Shown here: positions 10,325 to 18,444 of the stretch, piece by piece | How positions within the stretch are numbered: the first letter of the stretch is position 1 | How the letters are laid out: every line of letters begins with the position of its first letter | From: Methylorubrum populi | GTDB taxonomy: Bacteria > Pseudomonadota > Alphaproteobacteria > Rhizobiales > Beijerinckiaceae | Length of the DNA: 64,000 bases | Direction of reading: 5' to 3' | Assembly (NCBI RefSeq): GCF_002355515.1 | Contig: NZ_AP014809.1 | Location: forward strand, 3,558,501 to 3,622,500 | Program-made: the position numbers and the translations under genes | Notes under the pieces: generated by a model | What the model saw: the letters and a program-made list of their open reading frames with translations, nothing else | Told to the model about the DNA's origin: nothing | Databases searched by the model: none

Positions 10325-10536
10325 GCGCCGGCAGGGGCACCCGCATCGTCCTTCGTCTTCGAAGTCGGATCACAGCCTTTCGGGGCAATGCCGCTCCCCG
10401 CCGTCACCCGAATGCGCCAAGTCCGGCCACGCTGAGCGCCTTGCCTGAACCGGAAAATATGCCGATCCTCGTGACCGGTGGCCCCCTCCGCGGTTCCCGA
10501 GGGTGAGGGCTGCCGCGGCAGGGAGACGGATCACCG

Positions 10537-11853
10537 ATGCGCATCGCGATGATTGGCTCGGGCTATGTCGGCCTGGTCTCGGGCGCCTGCCTCGCCGATT
10601 TCGGCCACGAGGTCGTCTGCATCGACAAGGATCCCGCCAAGATCGCCGCCCTCAACGAGGGCCGCATGCCGATCTACGAGCCCGGCCTCGATGCCCTGGT
10701 GGCCGACAACGTCCGCCAGAAGCGGCTGGCCTTCTCCACCGATCTCAAGCCCGCCGTCGCGCAGGCCCAGGCCGTCTTCATCGCCGTCGGCACGCCGTCC
10801 CGCCGCGGCGACGGCTTTGCCGACCTCTCCTACGTCTACGCCGCGGCACGTGAGATCGCCGAGGCGCTCACCGGCTACGCCGTCGTCGTCACCAAGTCGA
10901 CCGTGCCGGTCGGTACCGGCGACGAGGTCGAGCGCATCCTGCGCGAGGCCCGCCCCGACCTCGATGTCGGCGTCGCCTCCAACCCCGAATTCCTGCGCGA
11001 GGGGGCCGCCATCGGCGACTTCAAGCGCCCCGACCGCATCGTCATCGGCGCCGAGGATGCCCGCGCCGCTGCCGTGATGCAGGAGGTCTACCGGCCGCTC
11101 TACCTCAACCAGGCGCCGATCCTGCTCACCGGACGGCGCACGGCCGAGCTGACCAAGTACGCCGCCAACGCCTTCCTGGCCACCAAGATCACCTTCATCA
11201 ACGAGATCGCCGACCTGTGCGAGCAGGTCGGCGCCAACGTGCAGGAGGTCGCCCGCGGCATCGGGCTGGACAACCGCATCGGCGCGAAGTTCCTGCATGC
11301 CGGGCCGGGCTATGGCGGCTCGTGCTTTCCCAAGGACACGCTGGCCCTGGTGAAGACGGCGCAGGATTACGGCACGCCGGTGCGGATCGTCGAGACGGTG
11401 GTGGCGGTCAACGACCAGCGCAAGCGGGCGATGGCGCGCAAGGTGATCGCGGCCTGCGGCGGGTCGGTGCGGGGCAAGCGGGTGGCGCTCTTGGGCCTGA
11501 CGTTCAAGCCGAACACCGACGACATGCGCGACGCGCCCTCGCTGTCGATCATCGCCGGCCTGCAGGATGCGGGCGCGCGGATCGTGGCCTACGATCCGGA
11601 AGGCATGGAGCAGGCGCGGCCGCTTCTGCAGGACGTGGCCTATGCCGAGGACGCCTATGCCTGCGCGGAGGGGGCGGATGCTCTGGTGATCGTGACGGAG
11701 TGGAACGCGTTCCGGGCGCTGGATCTGGCCCGGCTGAAGGCGCTGATGGCCGCGCCCGTCCTCGTCGACCTGCGCAACGTCTACGCGCCGGACGAGGCCC
11801 ACCGCTACGGCCTGCGCCATGTCGGCGTCGGCGCGCTGGCGCGCGGCGACTGA
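10537..11853 (+). CDS. ugd: UDP-glucose 6-dehydrogenase
   Basis: A 438-residue UDP-glucose dehydrogenase, oxidising UDP-glucose to UDP-glucuronate with two NAD+. The NAD motif GSGYVGLVSGACLADFGH is at residues 7-24, the IDKD loop follows, the substrate-handling TKSTVPVGTG is near 120-129, and the catalytic cysteine lies in GPGYGGSCFPKDTLAL (about 255-270). The C-terminal UDP-binding domain has LGLTFKPNTDDMRDAPSL. Length and motifs are complete. It lies 212 bp after the epimerase in the same direction. The pathway link to the epimerase is direct. Confidence 0.95.
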   Translation: MRIAMIGSGYVGLVSGACLADFGHEVVCIDKDPAKIAALNEGRMPIYEPGLDALVADNVRQKRLAFSTDLKPAVAQAQAVFIAVGTPSRRGDGFADLSYVYAAAREIAEALTGYAVVVTKSTVPVGTGDEVERILREARPDLDVGVASNPEFLREGAAIGDFKRPDRIVIGAEDARAAAVMQEVYRPLYLNQAPILLTGRRTAELTKYAANAFLATKITFINEIADLCEQVGANVQEVARGIGLDNRIGAKFLHAGPGYGGSCFPKDTLALVKTAQDYGTPVRIVETVVAVNDQRKRAMARKVIAACGGSVRGKRVALLGLTFKPNTDDMRDAPSLSIIAGLQDAGARIVAYDPEGMEQARPLLQDVAYAEDAYACAEGADALVIVTEWNAFRALDLARLKALMAAPVLVDLRNVYAPDEAHRYGLRHVGVGALARGD

Positions 11854-11874
11854 TCGGACGGTCGCCCGCTCGTC

Positions 11875-12219
11875 TCAGCGCGCTGCGCGGCGGGCGAGCA
11901 GGAGATGCAGCGCTTGCGCGGCGAGACCGCCGACCATCGCCGCGCCACCCTTGACCAGGAAATCGACCACCCGGCCGTGCCGGCTCGCGGTCAGGCCCTG
12001 CGCCGCCTCGAGTGCCCCGGCGAGGACGAGGGCGGCGATCAGCGCCAGCCCCCAGCGTCGCGGATAGGAGAGCACGAGCAGGAAGCCGAACAGAGCGTAA
12101 GCGCCGGCCCGCTCGAGGTTCGGCGAGGTCAGGACGGGACGCGCTTCGAGCGGCGAGAGCGTCACGGCGACGAGGCCGATCGCCACGACCCATGCCATCA
12201 GGCGAACAAGCGTCAGCAT
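11875..12219 (-). CDS. VanZ-like small membrane protein
   Basis: A 114-residue integral membrane protein with three or four hydrophobic segments (LVRLMAWVVAIGLVAVTL, AGAYALFGFLLVLSY, LALIAALVLAGALEAAQGL and GGLAAQALHLLLA). The VanZ-family hallmarks are the TLSPLEARP region after the first helix, the E-x-x-Q in ALEAAQ and the RHGRVVDFLVKGGAA motif before the last helix. VanZ-like proteins have no settled general function. The ATG at 12219 is preferred to an upstream TTG because it starts just before the first helix. It is convergent with ugd, 21 bp away. Confidence 0.8.
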   Translation of the reverse strand: MLTLVRLMAWVVAIGLVAVTLSPLEARPVLTSPNLERAGAYALFGFLLVLSYPRRWGLALIAALVLAGALEAAQGLTASRHGRVVDFLVKGGAAMVGGLAAQALHLLLARRAAR

Positions 12220-12290
12220 AGGATCTCGTGCGCTCAAGCCGAGGTCGCGGTCAAGCGCGGCCCGTCCGCCTTCGGCACCGACCGCCCGGC

Positions 12291-12371
12291 TCAATCTACC
12301 GAGGTCGCGATCAGCGTGAAGAGGATTCCGAGGGCGAGATTGCAGGCGAGCAGGATCAGGAACAGGGTCAT
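12291..12371 (-). CDS. Possible 26-residue single-membrane-span peptide
   Basis: A short frame starting at ATG 12369-12371 encodes 26 residues, almost entirely one hydrophobic helix (MTLFLILLACNLALGILFTL) with a polar end. GAGG sits about five bases upstream, overlapping the stop of the preceding small gene, so the pair could be translationally linked. Too short for a domain match; called only because of the ribosome site, the hydrophobic design and the tight spacing. Confidence 0.35.
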   Translation of the reverse strand: MTLFLILLACNLALGILFTLIATSVD

Positions 12372-12378
12372 GACCGCC

Positions 12379-12603
12379 TCACGCCACGCAGGTCAGGACG
12401 ATGTAGGGCCAGCGCGGGGGGCACGAGGCCCTCGCGGCGCGCTGCGGTGTTCCTAGGCCGAGACCGGGCGCCCGGTCCGGGGCGGGACGGATCTCCTCGG
12501 AACGGCGCTCCCTCGTGTCAGCCAGAGCCGCGAGACAGGGGGAGGCGCCGAACACGATCAGGGCGATCGAAACCACCCCGGCGGCGACGACGATCTTCGG
12601 CAT
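12379..12603 (-). CDS. Small secreted protein, unknown function
   Basis: A 74-residue protein with a signal peptide (PKIVVAAGVVSIALIVFGAS, then PCLA). The mature part is short and ends CPPRWPYIVLTCVA with two cysteines. The ATG at 12603 is preferred over one three codons upstream because GAGGGG lies nine bases before it, whereas it would abut the upstream ATG. No family is recognised. It probably forms a small unit with the 26-residue peptide downstream. Confidence 0.55.
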   Translation of the reverse strand: MPKIVVAAGVVSIALIVFGASPCLAALADTRERRSEEIRPAPDRAPGLGLGTPQRAARASCPPRWPYIVLTCVA

Positions 12604-12927
12604 CTCCAGCATCCCCTCGCCAGCTGTCACGTTTCGCGAGAAGCGGGTTAGCTCCGGCTGTTTACGGGAATGTTGCGTCAACTGTTGCGTCGCATCCGCT
12701 GCCCGGCACTTGCGGTGGTTGAGCAACGTGCCTGCACAGGCAAAAAATTGCTTTAAGAGATCTCGCTACTACTTAAGCGCAATTGATGCCGGATATCCCT
12801 AATTTGGAGGATGCAATTGTCCCGAAATCATTGCCTGCTTCGATCGTTAGGGCACGGGCTGTCGTGAGACCGGGCGCGCCGAGGGGGCATGCCGGCCACG
12901 GCGGCGGAGCCCTGAGGGGGATGGGTC
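12604..12927. other. Intergenic stretch, AT-richer segment
   Basis: No gene supported. An AT-richer stretch at about 12740-12840 (AAAAAATTGCTTTAAGAG and nearby) probably carries the promoter of the minus-strand secreted gene, but no clear -35/-10 pair or operator can be named. Confidence 0.4.
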
Positions 12928-13155
12928 ATGGTCAGGAATGGGGCGGTTCATCCGCGCTGGGTTTTGCGCAGGGACGAGCGGCGGGCCGGGCGCTACGACG
13001 GTGACAAGGTGGTGCGCTGGATCGCGCGCCCGACCCTGATGAAGGGGCGCACGAAGGAATCGGGGACCAACGACGCGGAAGACGATTCCGCGGGCTTCGC
13101 CCCCCCGTCCCGCCCTAACGGCTTCGCCGGCCTGCGGATCGTTTCCGACAACTGA
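12928..13155 (+). CDS. Doubtful 75-residue basic protein
   Basis: A 75-residue frame starting at ATG 12928, with a basic N-terminal part (HPRWVLRRDERRAG) and a polar C-terminus. There is a purine-rich GAGGGGG about a dozen bases upstream. No domain, no signal peptide, no partner. It could be a real small gene or a by-product of high GC. Confidence 0.25.
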   Translation: MVRNGAVHPRWVLRRDERRAGRYDGDKVVRWIARPTLMKGRTKESGTNDAEDDSAGFAPPSRPNGFAGLRIVSDN

Positions 13156-13467
13156 TCCGCTCTGTGGCGATGCAAAGGCCGATCCCGTCTTCGACGACGC
13201 GGTCGGCTTCTCTCGGCGAGACCATGTCTTGGCGAGACCATGCCGCCGAGGGACGCGCGGCGGCATCGGCGAGGCCGGCATGACGTCGCCGCTTCGAACC
13301 CGCGGGCGAAGCGGATCGTAAGGCTATCCGCGTCTGGAGACCTGATGCCGGATCCGTGAGGATTCGGGCCGGAAGCGGCGGCGAGATCCCTTGGCAAGCC
13401 CTTCGGCGCGGTCCATGCTTCCGTTCGACAGCCGCCGGATAACGCGGCGGCATCGGAGGATCGTCCT
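13156..13467. other. Intergenic stretch, nothing recognised
   Basis: GC-rich spacer before the 90-residue gene at 13468. No gene, RNA, repeat or clear promoter could be supported. Confidence 0.4.
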
Positions 13468-13740
13468 ATGCTCGCCGCCAATCGCCTGGTCAAATCGGCC
13501 TGGATCGCCGTCGATATCACCAAGGACCGCGCCGAACGGGTTCTCGTGGTCGAGGCCTACATCGCCGTGAGCCCGCTGGAGAAAGATTTCGACGCCCATC
13601 GCTACGAAAAGGTCGTGGAGGATGTGCGCCGTGTTCTCGCCGAGCACCCCGAGATCGATCGCGCCTCGATCCTGAGCATGCACCGGGATGCCGGTTGCAC
13701 GGCCCTGTTTCGCAGCCAGCCCGCGCACAGCGCGGCGTGA
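13468..13740 (+). CDS. Conserved-looking 90-residue protein, unknown function
   Basis: A 90-residue protein with an ordered alpha/beta-looking sequence: a strand WIAVDITKDRAERVLVVEAY, then an acidic helical part (LEKDFDAHRYEKVVEDVRRV) and ILSMHRDAGCTALF near the end. There is no signal peptide or membrane span, so it should be cytoplasmic. Codon use resembles its neighbours. No family was recognised and the neighbours give no clue. Confidence 0.6.
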   Translation: MLAANRLVKSAWIAVDITKDRAERVLVVEAYIAVSPLEKDFDAHRYEKVVEDVRRVLAEHPEIDRASILSMHRDAGCTALFRSQPAHSAA

Positions 13741-13764
13741 TCCTTTCGGGACCGTCCAAACCGA

Positions 13765-14088
13765 TCAATCGAGCGGGGCCTGGGAGGGGTCTGCGGGTCG
13801 CACCTCGATGCGTCCCGGATTGCGCAGGCCCGGCGTGACGGTCGCGCCGCGCGGACCGGGATCGCCGCCCGCTCCGCAGCCCGAGCAGATCGAGCGGGCG
13901 GCGCGGTTGCTGCGCTCCGCGATCCGCCGATCGAACTCTGCTTGACGCGCCATCGATTCCTCGGCGCTGCGATGCGAGAGGATCGAGGCGTCCGTAGACG
14001 GATCTACCGCCGCGGGCGCCGTCCTCTCCGCGGGACCGGCAAGCGCCGGCGTGACGAGAGCGAGGAGGACGAGAGGGGCTGAGCGCAT
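13765..14088 (-). CDS. Small secreted protein, unknown function
   Basis: A 107-residue protein with a signal peptide (RSAPLVLLALVTPALAGPA). The mature part has a short helical stretch (SAEESMARQAEFDRRIAERS), then two close cysteines in ICSGCGAGG, and a Pro/Arg-rich end. Start ATG at 14086-14088 because the signal peptide begins there. It is convergent with the 90-residue gene, 24 bp apart. No known domain. Confidence 0.6.
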   Translation of the reverse strand: MRSAPLVLLALVTPALAGPAERTAPAAVDPSTDASILSHRSAEESMARQAEFDRRIAERSNRAARSICSGCGAGGDPGPRGATVTPGLRNPGRIEVRPADPSQAPLD

Positions 14089-14335
14089 CGGTCGTCGCTC
14101 CGTTCCGCGGCCGGCGACCGCCGCCGGCCGATGACATCGTAGGCAAACAGGCTGACAGCGGAAAGACAGCCGCCGTCCCTCGACGCGATGTGAAAACCGT
14201 GGCCGGACGGGTCTCATACCCGATCCGACCGATCCCCTCGGAAGGGTGGACTCAGTCCCCGTTCGAGCGCTGCGCGGGGGCTGTCGATGCCGTCACCGCC
14301 TCGATGGCGCGGAGAGACCGTCTCGTGTCCCGTGA

Positions 14336-15880
14336 TCACGCCTCGCGGCGGGCCGCCTCGGTACCGATGCCGTTATCGAGGAACAGCCGGTAGGCCGGGT
14401 TGTCGGTCTCGTCGACATAGGGGTAGGCGAGCGCTTCGAGGGCGGCGTCGAAGCGCTCGCGTTCGGCCGCCGGCACCTCGATCCCGGCGAGCACCCGGCC
14501 GTAATCGGCACCGTGGTTGCGGTAGTGGAACAGGCTGATGTTGAAGCCGTCGCCCAACGCCTCCAGGAACTTCATGAGGGCTCCCGGCCGCTCCGGGAAC
14601 TGGAAGCGGTAGAGCCGTTCGTCGGCAAGCCCCGCGGCGCGCCCGCCCACCATGTAGCGGACATGCACCTTGGCCATCTCGTTGTCGCTCATGTCGGCGA
14701 CGCGGTAGCCGGCGCTCTCTAGGGCCGCGATCAGGTCGCGCTTCTCGGGCTTGCCGCCGGGCAGGTTGATGCCGACGAAGATGCGCGCGTCGCTTCCCTG
14801 GGCGTAGCGGTAGTTGAATTCCGTGATCGCGCGGGGCCCCAGCGCCGCGATGAAGGCGCGGTAGGCGCCCGGCCGTTCGGGGATGGTGACGCCGAGCAGC
14901 ACCTCGCGCTCCTCGCCGATCTCCGCCCGCTCGGCGATGTGGCGCAGGCGGTCGAAATTGAGGTTGGCGCCCGACGAGATCGCCACCAGCGGCCCGGATC
15001 CGGGATTTTGCGCCGCCCAGGCCTTGGCGCCGGCCAAGCTCAGGGCGCCCGACGGCTCGGAGATCGCGCGGGTATCGTCGAAGATGTCTTTGACCGCCGC
15101 GCACATCGCGTCGGTGTCGACGGTGATGACCGCGTCGAGATGCTCGCGGCAGAGGCGGAAGGTCTCCTCGCCCGCCTGACGCACCGCGACACCGTCGGCG
15201 AACAGACCGACGGTCGGCAGCGTTACCCGGTCGCCGGCCCGGATCGCCTCGGCCATGGTGGCGGCATCGTCCGGCTCGACGCCGATCACCTTGGTCTCGG
15301 GGCGCAGGTACTTCACGAAAGTGGCGATGCCGGCGGCCAGCCCGCCGCCGCCGATCGGCACGAAGATCGCCTCGATCGGCCCGGTATGCTGGTGCAGGAT
15401 CTCCATACCGATCGTGCCCTGGCCGGCGATGACCTCGGGGTCGTCGAACGGGTGCAGGAAGGTCAGACCCCACTGCGCCTCCAGGCGCCGCGCCTCGGCC
15501 AGCGCCTCGTCGAAGGCGTCGCCGTGCAGCACCACTTCGGCGCCGCGCGCCCGGCAGGCGTCGACCTTGATGGCAGGCGTCGTGCGCGGCATCACGATCA
15601 CCGCCCGCACCCCGAGTCGGGCCGCGCCGAGGGCCACGCCCTGTGCGTGATTGCCGGCCGAGGCGCAGATCACGCCGCGTTCGAGCTGCTCACGCGGCAG
15701 CGAGGCCATCTTGTTGTAGGCGCCGCGGAGCTTGAACGAGAAGACCGGCTGCAGATCCTCGCGCTTGAGCAGGACGGGGCGGCCGAGACGCTTCGTCAGG
15801 CGCGGCATCGGGTCGAGGGGGCTCTCGATCGCCACATCGTAGACGCGGGCGGAGAGGATCTTCTTGATGTAGTCGGTCAC
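14336..15880 (-). CDS. ilvA: Threonine dehydratase, biosynthetic
   Basis: A 514-residue PLP enzyme converting threonine to 2-oxobutanoate, the first step towards isoleucine. The PLP lysine lies in SFKLRGAYNKM (about residue 50), with the substrate loop SAGNHAQGVALGA (about 75-87) and the phosphate-binding GGGGLAAGIATF (about 176-187). Two ACT-like regulatory domains follow: GVTIPERPGAYRAF (about 328-341) and FQFPERPGALMKFLEALGD (about 422-440). This is the long, isoleucine-inhibited biosynthetic form, same length as in E. coli, not the short catabolic one. It stands alone here. Confidence 0.96.
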   Translation of the reverse strand: MTDYIKKILSARVYDVAIESPLDPMPRLTKRLGRPVLLKREDLQPVFSFKLRGAYNKMASLPREQLERGVICASAGNHAQGVALGAARLGVRAVIVMPRTTPAIKVDACRARGAEVVLHGDAFDEALAEARRLEAQWGLTFLHPFDDPEVIAGQGTIGMEILHQHTGPIEAIFVPIGGGGLAAGIATFVKYLRPETKVIGVEPDDAATMAEAIRAGDRVTLPTVGLFADGVAVRQAGEETFRLCREHLDAVITVDTDAMCAAVKDIFDDTRAISEPSGALSLAGAKAWAAQNPGSGPLVAISSGANLNFDRLRHIAERAEIGEEREVLLGVTIPERPGAYRAFIAALGPRAITEFNYRYAQGSDARIFVGINLPGGKPEKRDLIAALESAGYRVADMSDNEMAKVHVRYMVGGRAAGLADERLYRFQFPERPGALMKFLEALGDGFNISLFHYRNHGADYGRVLAGIEVPAAERERFDAALEALAYPYVDETDNPAYRLFLDNGIGTEAARREA

Positions 15881-15987
15881 GGACAGGCTTTCGGCCGCGT
15901 CATCGGGCAGGGCTCGCCCGGGGACTTAGACCTTCCACGGCCGGGATGCGAGGGGAGGGCCGGGATGCGCGGCCGATCGGTGCCGAA

Positions 15988-16563
15988 TCAGAGCCGGATC
16001 CCGGCATGGACCTGCGCCGGATCGAGCGGGTTGGCGAAGGCGGCGCCGATGCCGTCGCGGAAGACGCGCACCACCTCCGCGGCGGTCCCGCCGATCGTGA
16101 TGCTCGTCCCGCGGGTGAGGGTGTGGTCGAGGGCAAGCGCCGCTCCGGAGGCCGAGACGTTGATCAGCCGCCCCGGAAGCACGCTGCCGTCCCCGAGCGT
16201 CACCAGCACGTCCTTGCGCGTCGGGTTGATCCGCGGATGTACGCGCCCCGCCTCGAAGGTCCGCCCCTGCTCGCGCGCCAGCGCCAGCATGGTGCGGGCG
16301 ATCTCGGCGGCCCGCTGCCGAGACGCCATGAGGCGGACGACGAAAAGCTTGTCGTCGGTTCGCACGACACGGGCCTCGACCTGGCCGATGTAACGGATGC
16401 TGCAGGTCAGTTGCTCCTCGACCGCCGGCTCAGCCGCAGACCGGAAGGTAATGCCCGCTCGGGAAAGATCCTGCGTGACCGCGTAGAAGTCGGGCTGCCG
16501 CCGGCTCCAGCAAAGGGCCGGAAGAAATACGGTGTGAAGGTCAGAGTCTGGGCGCTCGGTCAT
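15988..16563 (-). CDS. Tandem PilZ-domain protein
   Basis: A 191-residue soluble protein with two PilZ-like units. The first (residues about 8-85) has DLSRAGITF, the second (about 100-185) has NVSASGAALAL; both fit the D/N-x-S-x-x-G half of the cyclic-di-GMP site. The arginine half is less regular: RINPTR precedes the second unit with one extra residue relative to the usual R-x3-R, and no clear arginine pair precedes the first. So it may bind c-di-GMP weakly or serve another role. ATG 16563 is chosen because the first unit starts just after it. c-di-GMP enzymes occur elsewhere in the window (49.4-53.7 kb). Confidence 0.75.
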   Translation of the reverse strand: MTERPDSDLHTVFLPALCWSRRQPDFYAVTQDLSRAGITFRSAAEPAVEEQLTCSIRYIGQVEARVVRTDDKLFVVRLMASRQRAAEIARTMLALAREQGRTFEAGRVHPRINPTRKDVLVTLGDGSVLPGRLINVSASGAALALDHTLTRGTSITIGGTAAEVVRVFRDGIGAAFANPLDPAQVHAGIRL

Positions 16564-17013
16564 GGTGCCACGTGTCGTCGTTGCGCAACACTGGCTGCAC
16601 AGCCCTGAAGGGAAGGCGGAGAGAATCCTTCGATTTTTCGCGATTTCTCGCGGATGAGCGAGCGGAGCCCGAGCGTGAACCTGCCGGCATGTATCGGACC
16701 TGTCCCAAAATCGCCTGGAAGCTTGCTCGTTCGAGAACTCACTCGCAATCACCGGCACTCATCGCCGACGTCGATCTCAGGCAGGAAAATTTTGGTCGTC
16801 TCTGTACCAGGCAATTCGATGTAAAACCCTCTTCGTCACCGTCACGAAACGAAACATCGCCTCCAATTACACCGAAATCCCAGCGCCGTGATGCTCATGC
16901 CAAAGACACATGGCAGTCATGCGCGGCTGTCGTGACTTCGAGCCATCAGCCGGTCCGGTCGGTTCGAAGGTTGCCGGTTGTCAGCAGCCGGCTGCTCCGG
17001 GCATGGTCGGCCG
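16564..17013. other. Intergenic stretch, nothing recognised
   Basis: Shared upstream region of the PilZ gene (minus) and slyX (plus). It contains moderately AT-rich DNA around 16780-16880 but no open frame with a ribosome site, no terminator and no repeat that I can support. Confidence 0.4.
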
Positions 17014-17232
17014 ATGAGCCACACGCCGTCCGAAAGCGATCGTATCGCGCGCCTCGAAATCCGTCTGACCGAGCAGGAGGCCGTGATCGAGGATCTCAAC
17101 GCCGCCATCACGGCGCAATGGGGGGTGATCGACCGGCTCACCCGACAGGTCGCGCGCCTGCAGGAGCAGGTCGAGGAAAGCGCCTTCCGGGCCGCGAGCG
17201 GCGCCCCGGAACCACCTCCACCGCATTACTGA
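17014..17232 (+). CDS. slyX: SlyX-family coiled-coil protein
   Basis: A 72-residue protein matching SlyX: RIARLEIRLTEQEAVIEDLN, then a predicted coiled coil through VIDRLTRQVARLQEQVEES, and the P-P-P-x-H-Y C-terminus (PPPPHY) that closes SlyX proteins. The family's function is unknown. ATG 17014 starts just before the coil. No operon partner. Confidence 0.85.
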   Translation: MSHTPSESDRIARLEIRLTEQEAVIEDLNAAITAQWGVIDRLTRQVARLQEQVEESAFRAASGAPEPPPPHY

Positions 17233-17392
17233 GGCCGCCGTCGCTCGAACGAAGCGGACACCGTGTCGGCCATCTGCACGACGCTCGTTCGAAGCCCGGA
17301 TCCGTTCTCACGAGGGATCACAGGGCCTGCTATAAGAAATCCGTGTCGATCCGACGGATCGAGCCGGCGCCGCGAAGGCGAGGGAGAATCAG

Positions 17393-17716
17393 ATGCGGAC
17401 AGCGGTGCGATACCTCGGCCTCGCGCTCACGCTGACGCCGCTGTTTCCGAGCATTCCCCCGGTGGCCGCCTTCGAGCGCGCCCCGCATCCGTCTGAAGCG
17501 GCGACGGAATCCTGCCCGAGCCAGGGCGCGGGCTTCATCCGCATTCCCGGCACGACGACCTGTATTCGCCTGTCGGGCCGAGTCAGGGCCGGAATCGATG
17601 CCGGCAGCAGCGGTACCGCCGCCCCCGTCCAGAGCCGCATCGCCGTCGATACCCGCAGCGAGTCCGCCCTGGGGCCGGTGCGCAGCTTCGTCCGGATCGA
17701 TGCGGGACGGCACTGA
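17393..17716 (+). CDS. Miniature porin-like protein (Porin_2 N-terminal part only)
   Basis: A 107-residue protein with a signal peptide (LGLALTLTPLFPSIPPVAA) followed by the beginning of an alphaproteobacterial porin: CPSQGAGFIRIPGTTTCIRL, SGRVRAG and DTRSESALGPVRSFVRIDAG. True Porin_2 proteins run to several hundred residues forming a 16-strand barrel; this one stops after the first two or three strands. GGGAG precedes the ATG. Only 45 bp separate its stop from the convergent dksA stop, so no lost barrel remains. It is either a decayed porin or a small stand-alone paralogue. Confidence 0.7.
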   Translation: MRTAVRYLGLALTLTPLFPSIPPVAAFERAPHPSEAATESCPSQGAGFIRIPGTTTCIRLSGRVRAGIDAGSSGTAAPVQSRIAVDTRSESALGPVRSFVRIDAGRH

Positions 17717-17761
17717 CCGGCGCGCCTGAGCACCGAGCCTCGCGCCGGGGAGGAAACCCGA

Positions 17762-18181
17762 TCAATCGTCCCGGTAGACGCGCTCGCGGCGTTCGTGGCG
17801 CTCTTGGGCTTCCAGGGACAGGGTCGCGATCGGCCGGGCGTCGAGGCGCTTGAGGGAGATCGGCTCGCCGGTCTCCTCGCAGAAGCCGTAGGATCCGTCC
17901 TCCAGCCGGGCGAGGGCCGCGTCGATCTTGCTCGTCAGCTTGCGCTGGCGGTCGCGCGCGCGCAGCTCGATCGCACGATCCGTTTCCGAGGAGGCGCGGT
18001 CGGCGAGATCCGGATGATTCTCGTTCTCGCTCTGGAGCGCCGTGAGCGTATCCTGTGCCTCGCGCAGAATCTCGCTCTTCCACGTGAGCAGCTTGCGCCG
18101 GAAGTACTCGCGCTGCCGCTCATTCATGAAGGGCTCGTCGTCGGAGGGCCTGTAGCCGTCCTCGATCGTGACCTTCGCCAT
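17762..18181 (-). CDS. dksA: DksA-family RNA polymerase regulator
   Basis: A 139-residue DksA homologue, which binds the RNA polymerase secondary channel and works with ppGpp. The coiled-coil arms run over residues 20-95 (NERQREYFRRKLLTWKSEIL and the SSETDRAIELRARDRQRKL stretch), followed by the zinc-finger region GSYGFCEETGEPISLKRLDA and PIATLSLEAQERHERRE. Only one of the four classical finger cysteines is kept; Thr, Asp and Ala fill the others. Single-cysteine DksA proteins of this type occur in alphaproteobacteria and in P. aeruginosa DksA2 and are active without zinc. The ORF is complete. Confidence 0.93.
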   Translation of the reverse strand: MAKVTIEDGYRPSDDEPFMNERQREYFRRKLLTWKSEILREAQDTLTALQSENENHPDLADRASSETDRAIELRARDRQRKLTSKIDAALARLEDGSYGFCEETGEPISLKRLDARPIATLSLEAQERHERRERVYRDD

Positions 18182-18444
18182 CGTCTTTTCCTCGCGCTCC
18201 CTGCCGGTCAGCGGCGATCTTGGGCGAGGCTATAATCGAGCCGGGCAAGCTCTACAACGCGCGGATGCCGCTGCGCACCGTCTCGCGCGAAAAGCTGCCG
18301 CGATGCGACATAGACGACACGCTCAGGTGGCCTAAGGCCCGACATCAAGTTGATCCTCGGCGCGATCCCCGGCAGCACTTCGCGGGCGCGAGACACAGAT
18401 CCCAGATGTCAGCTGTCGGCCGCTCCCGCGGGCCCCTTCCGCGT

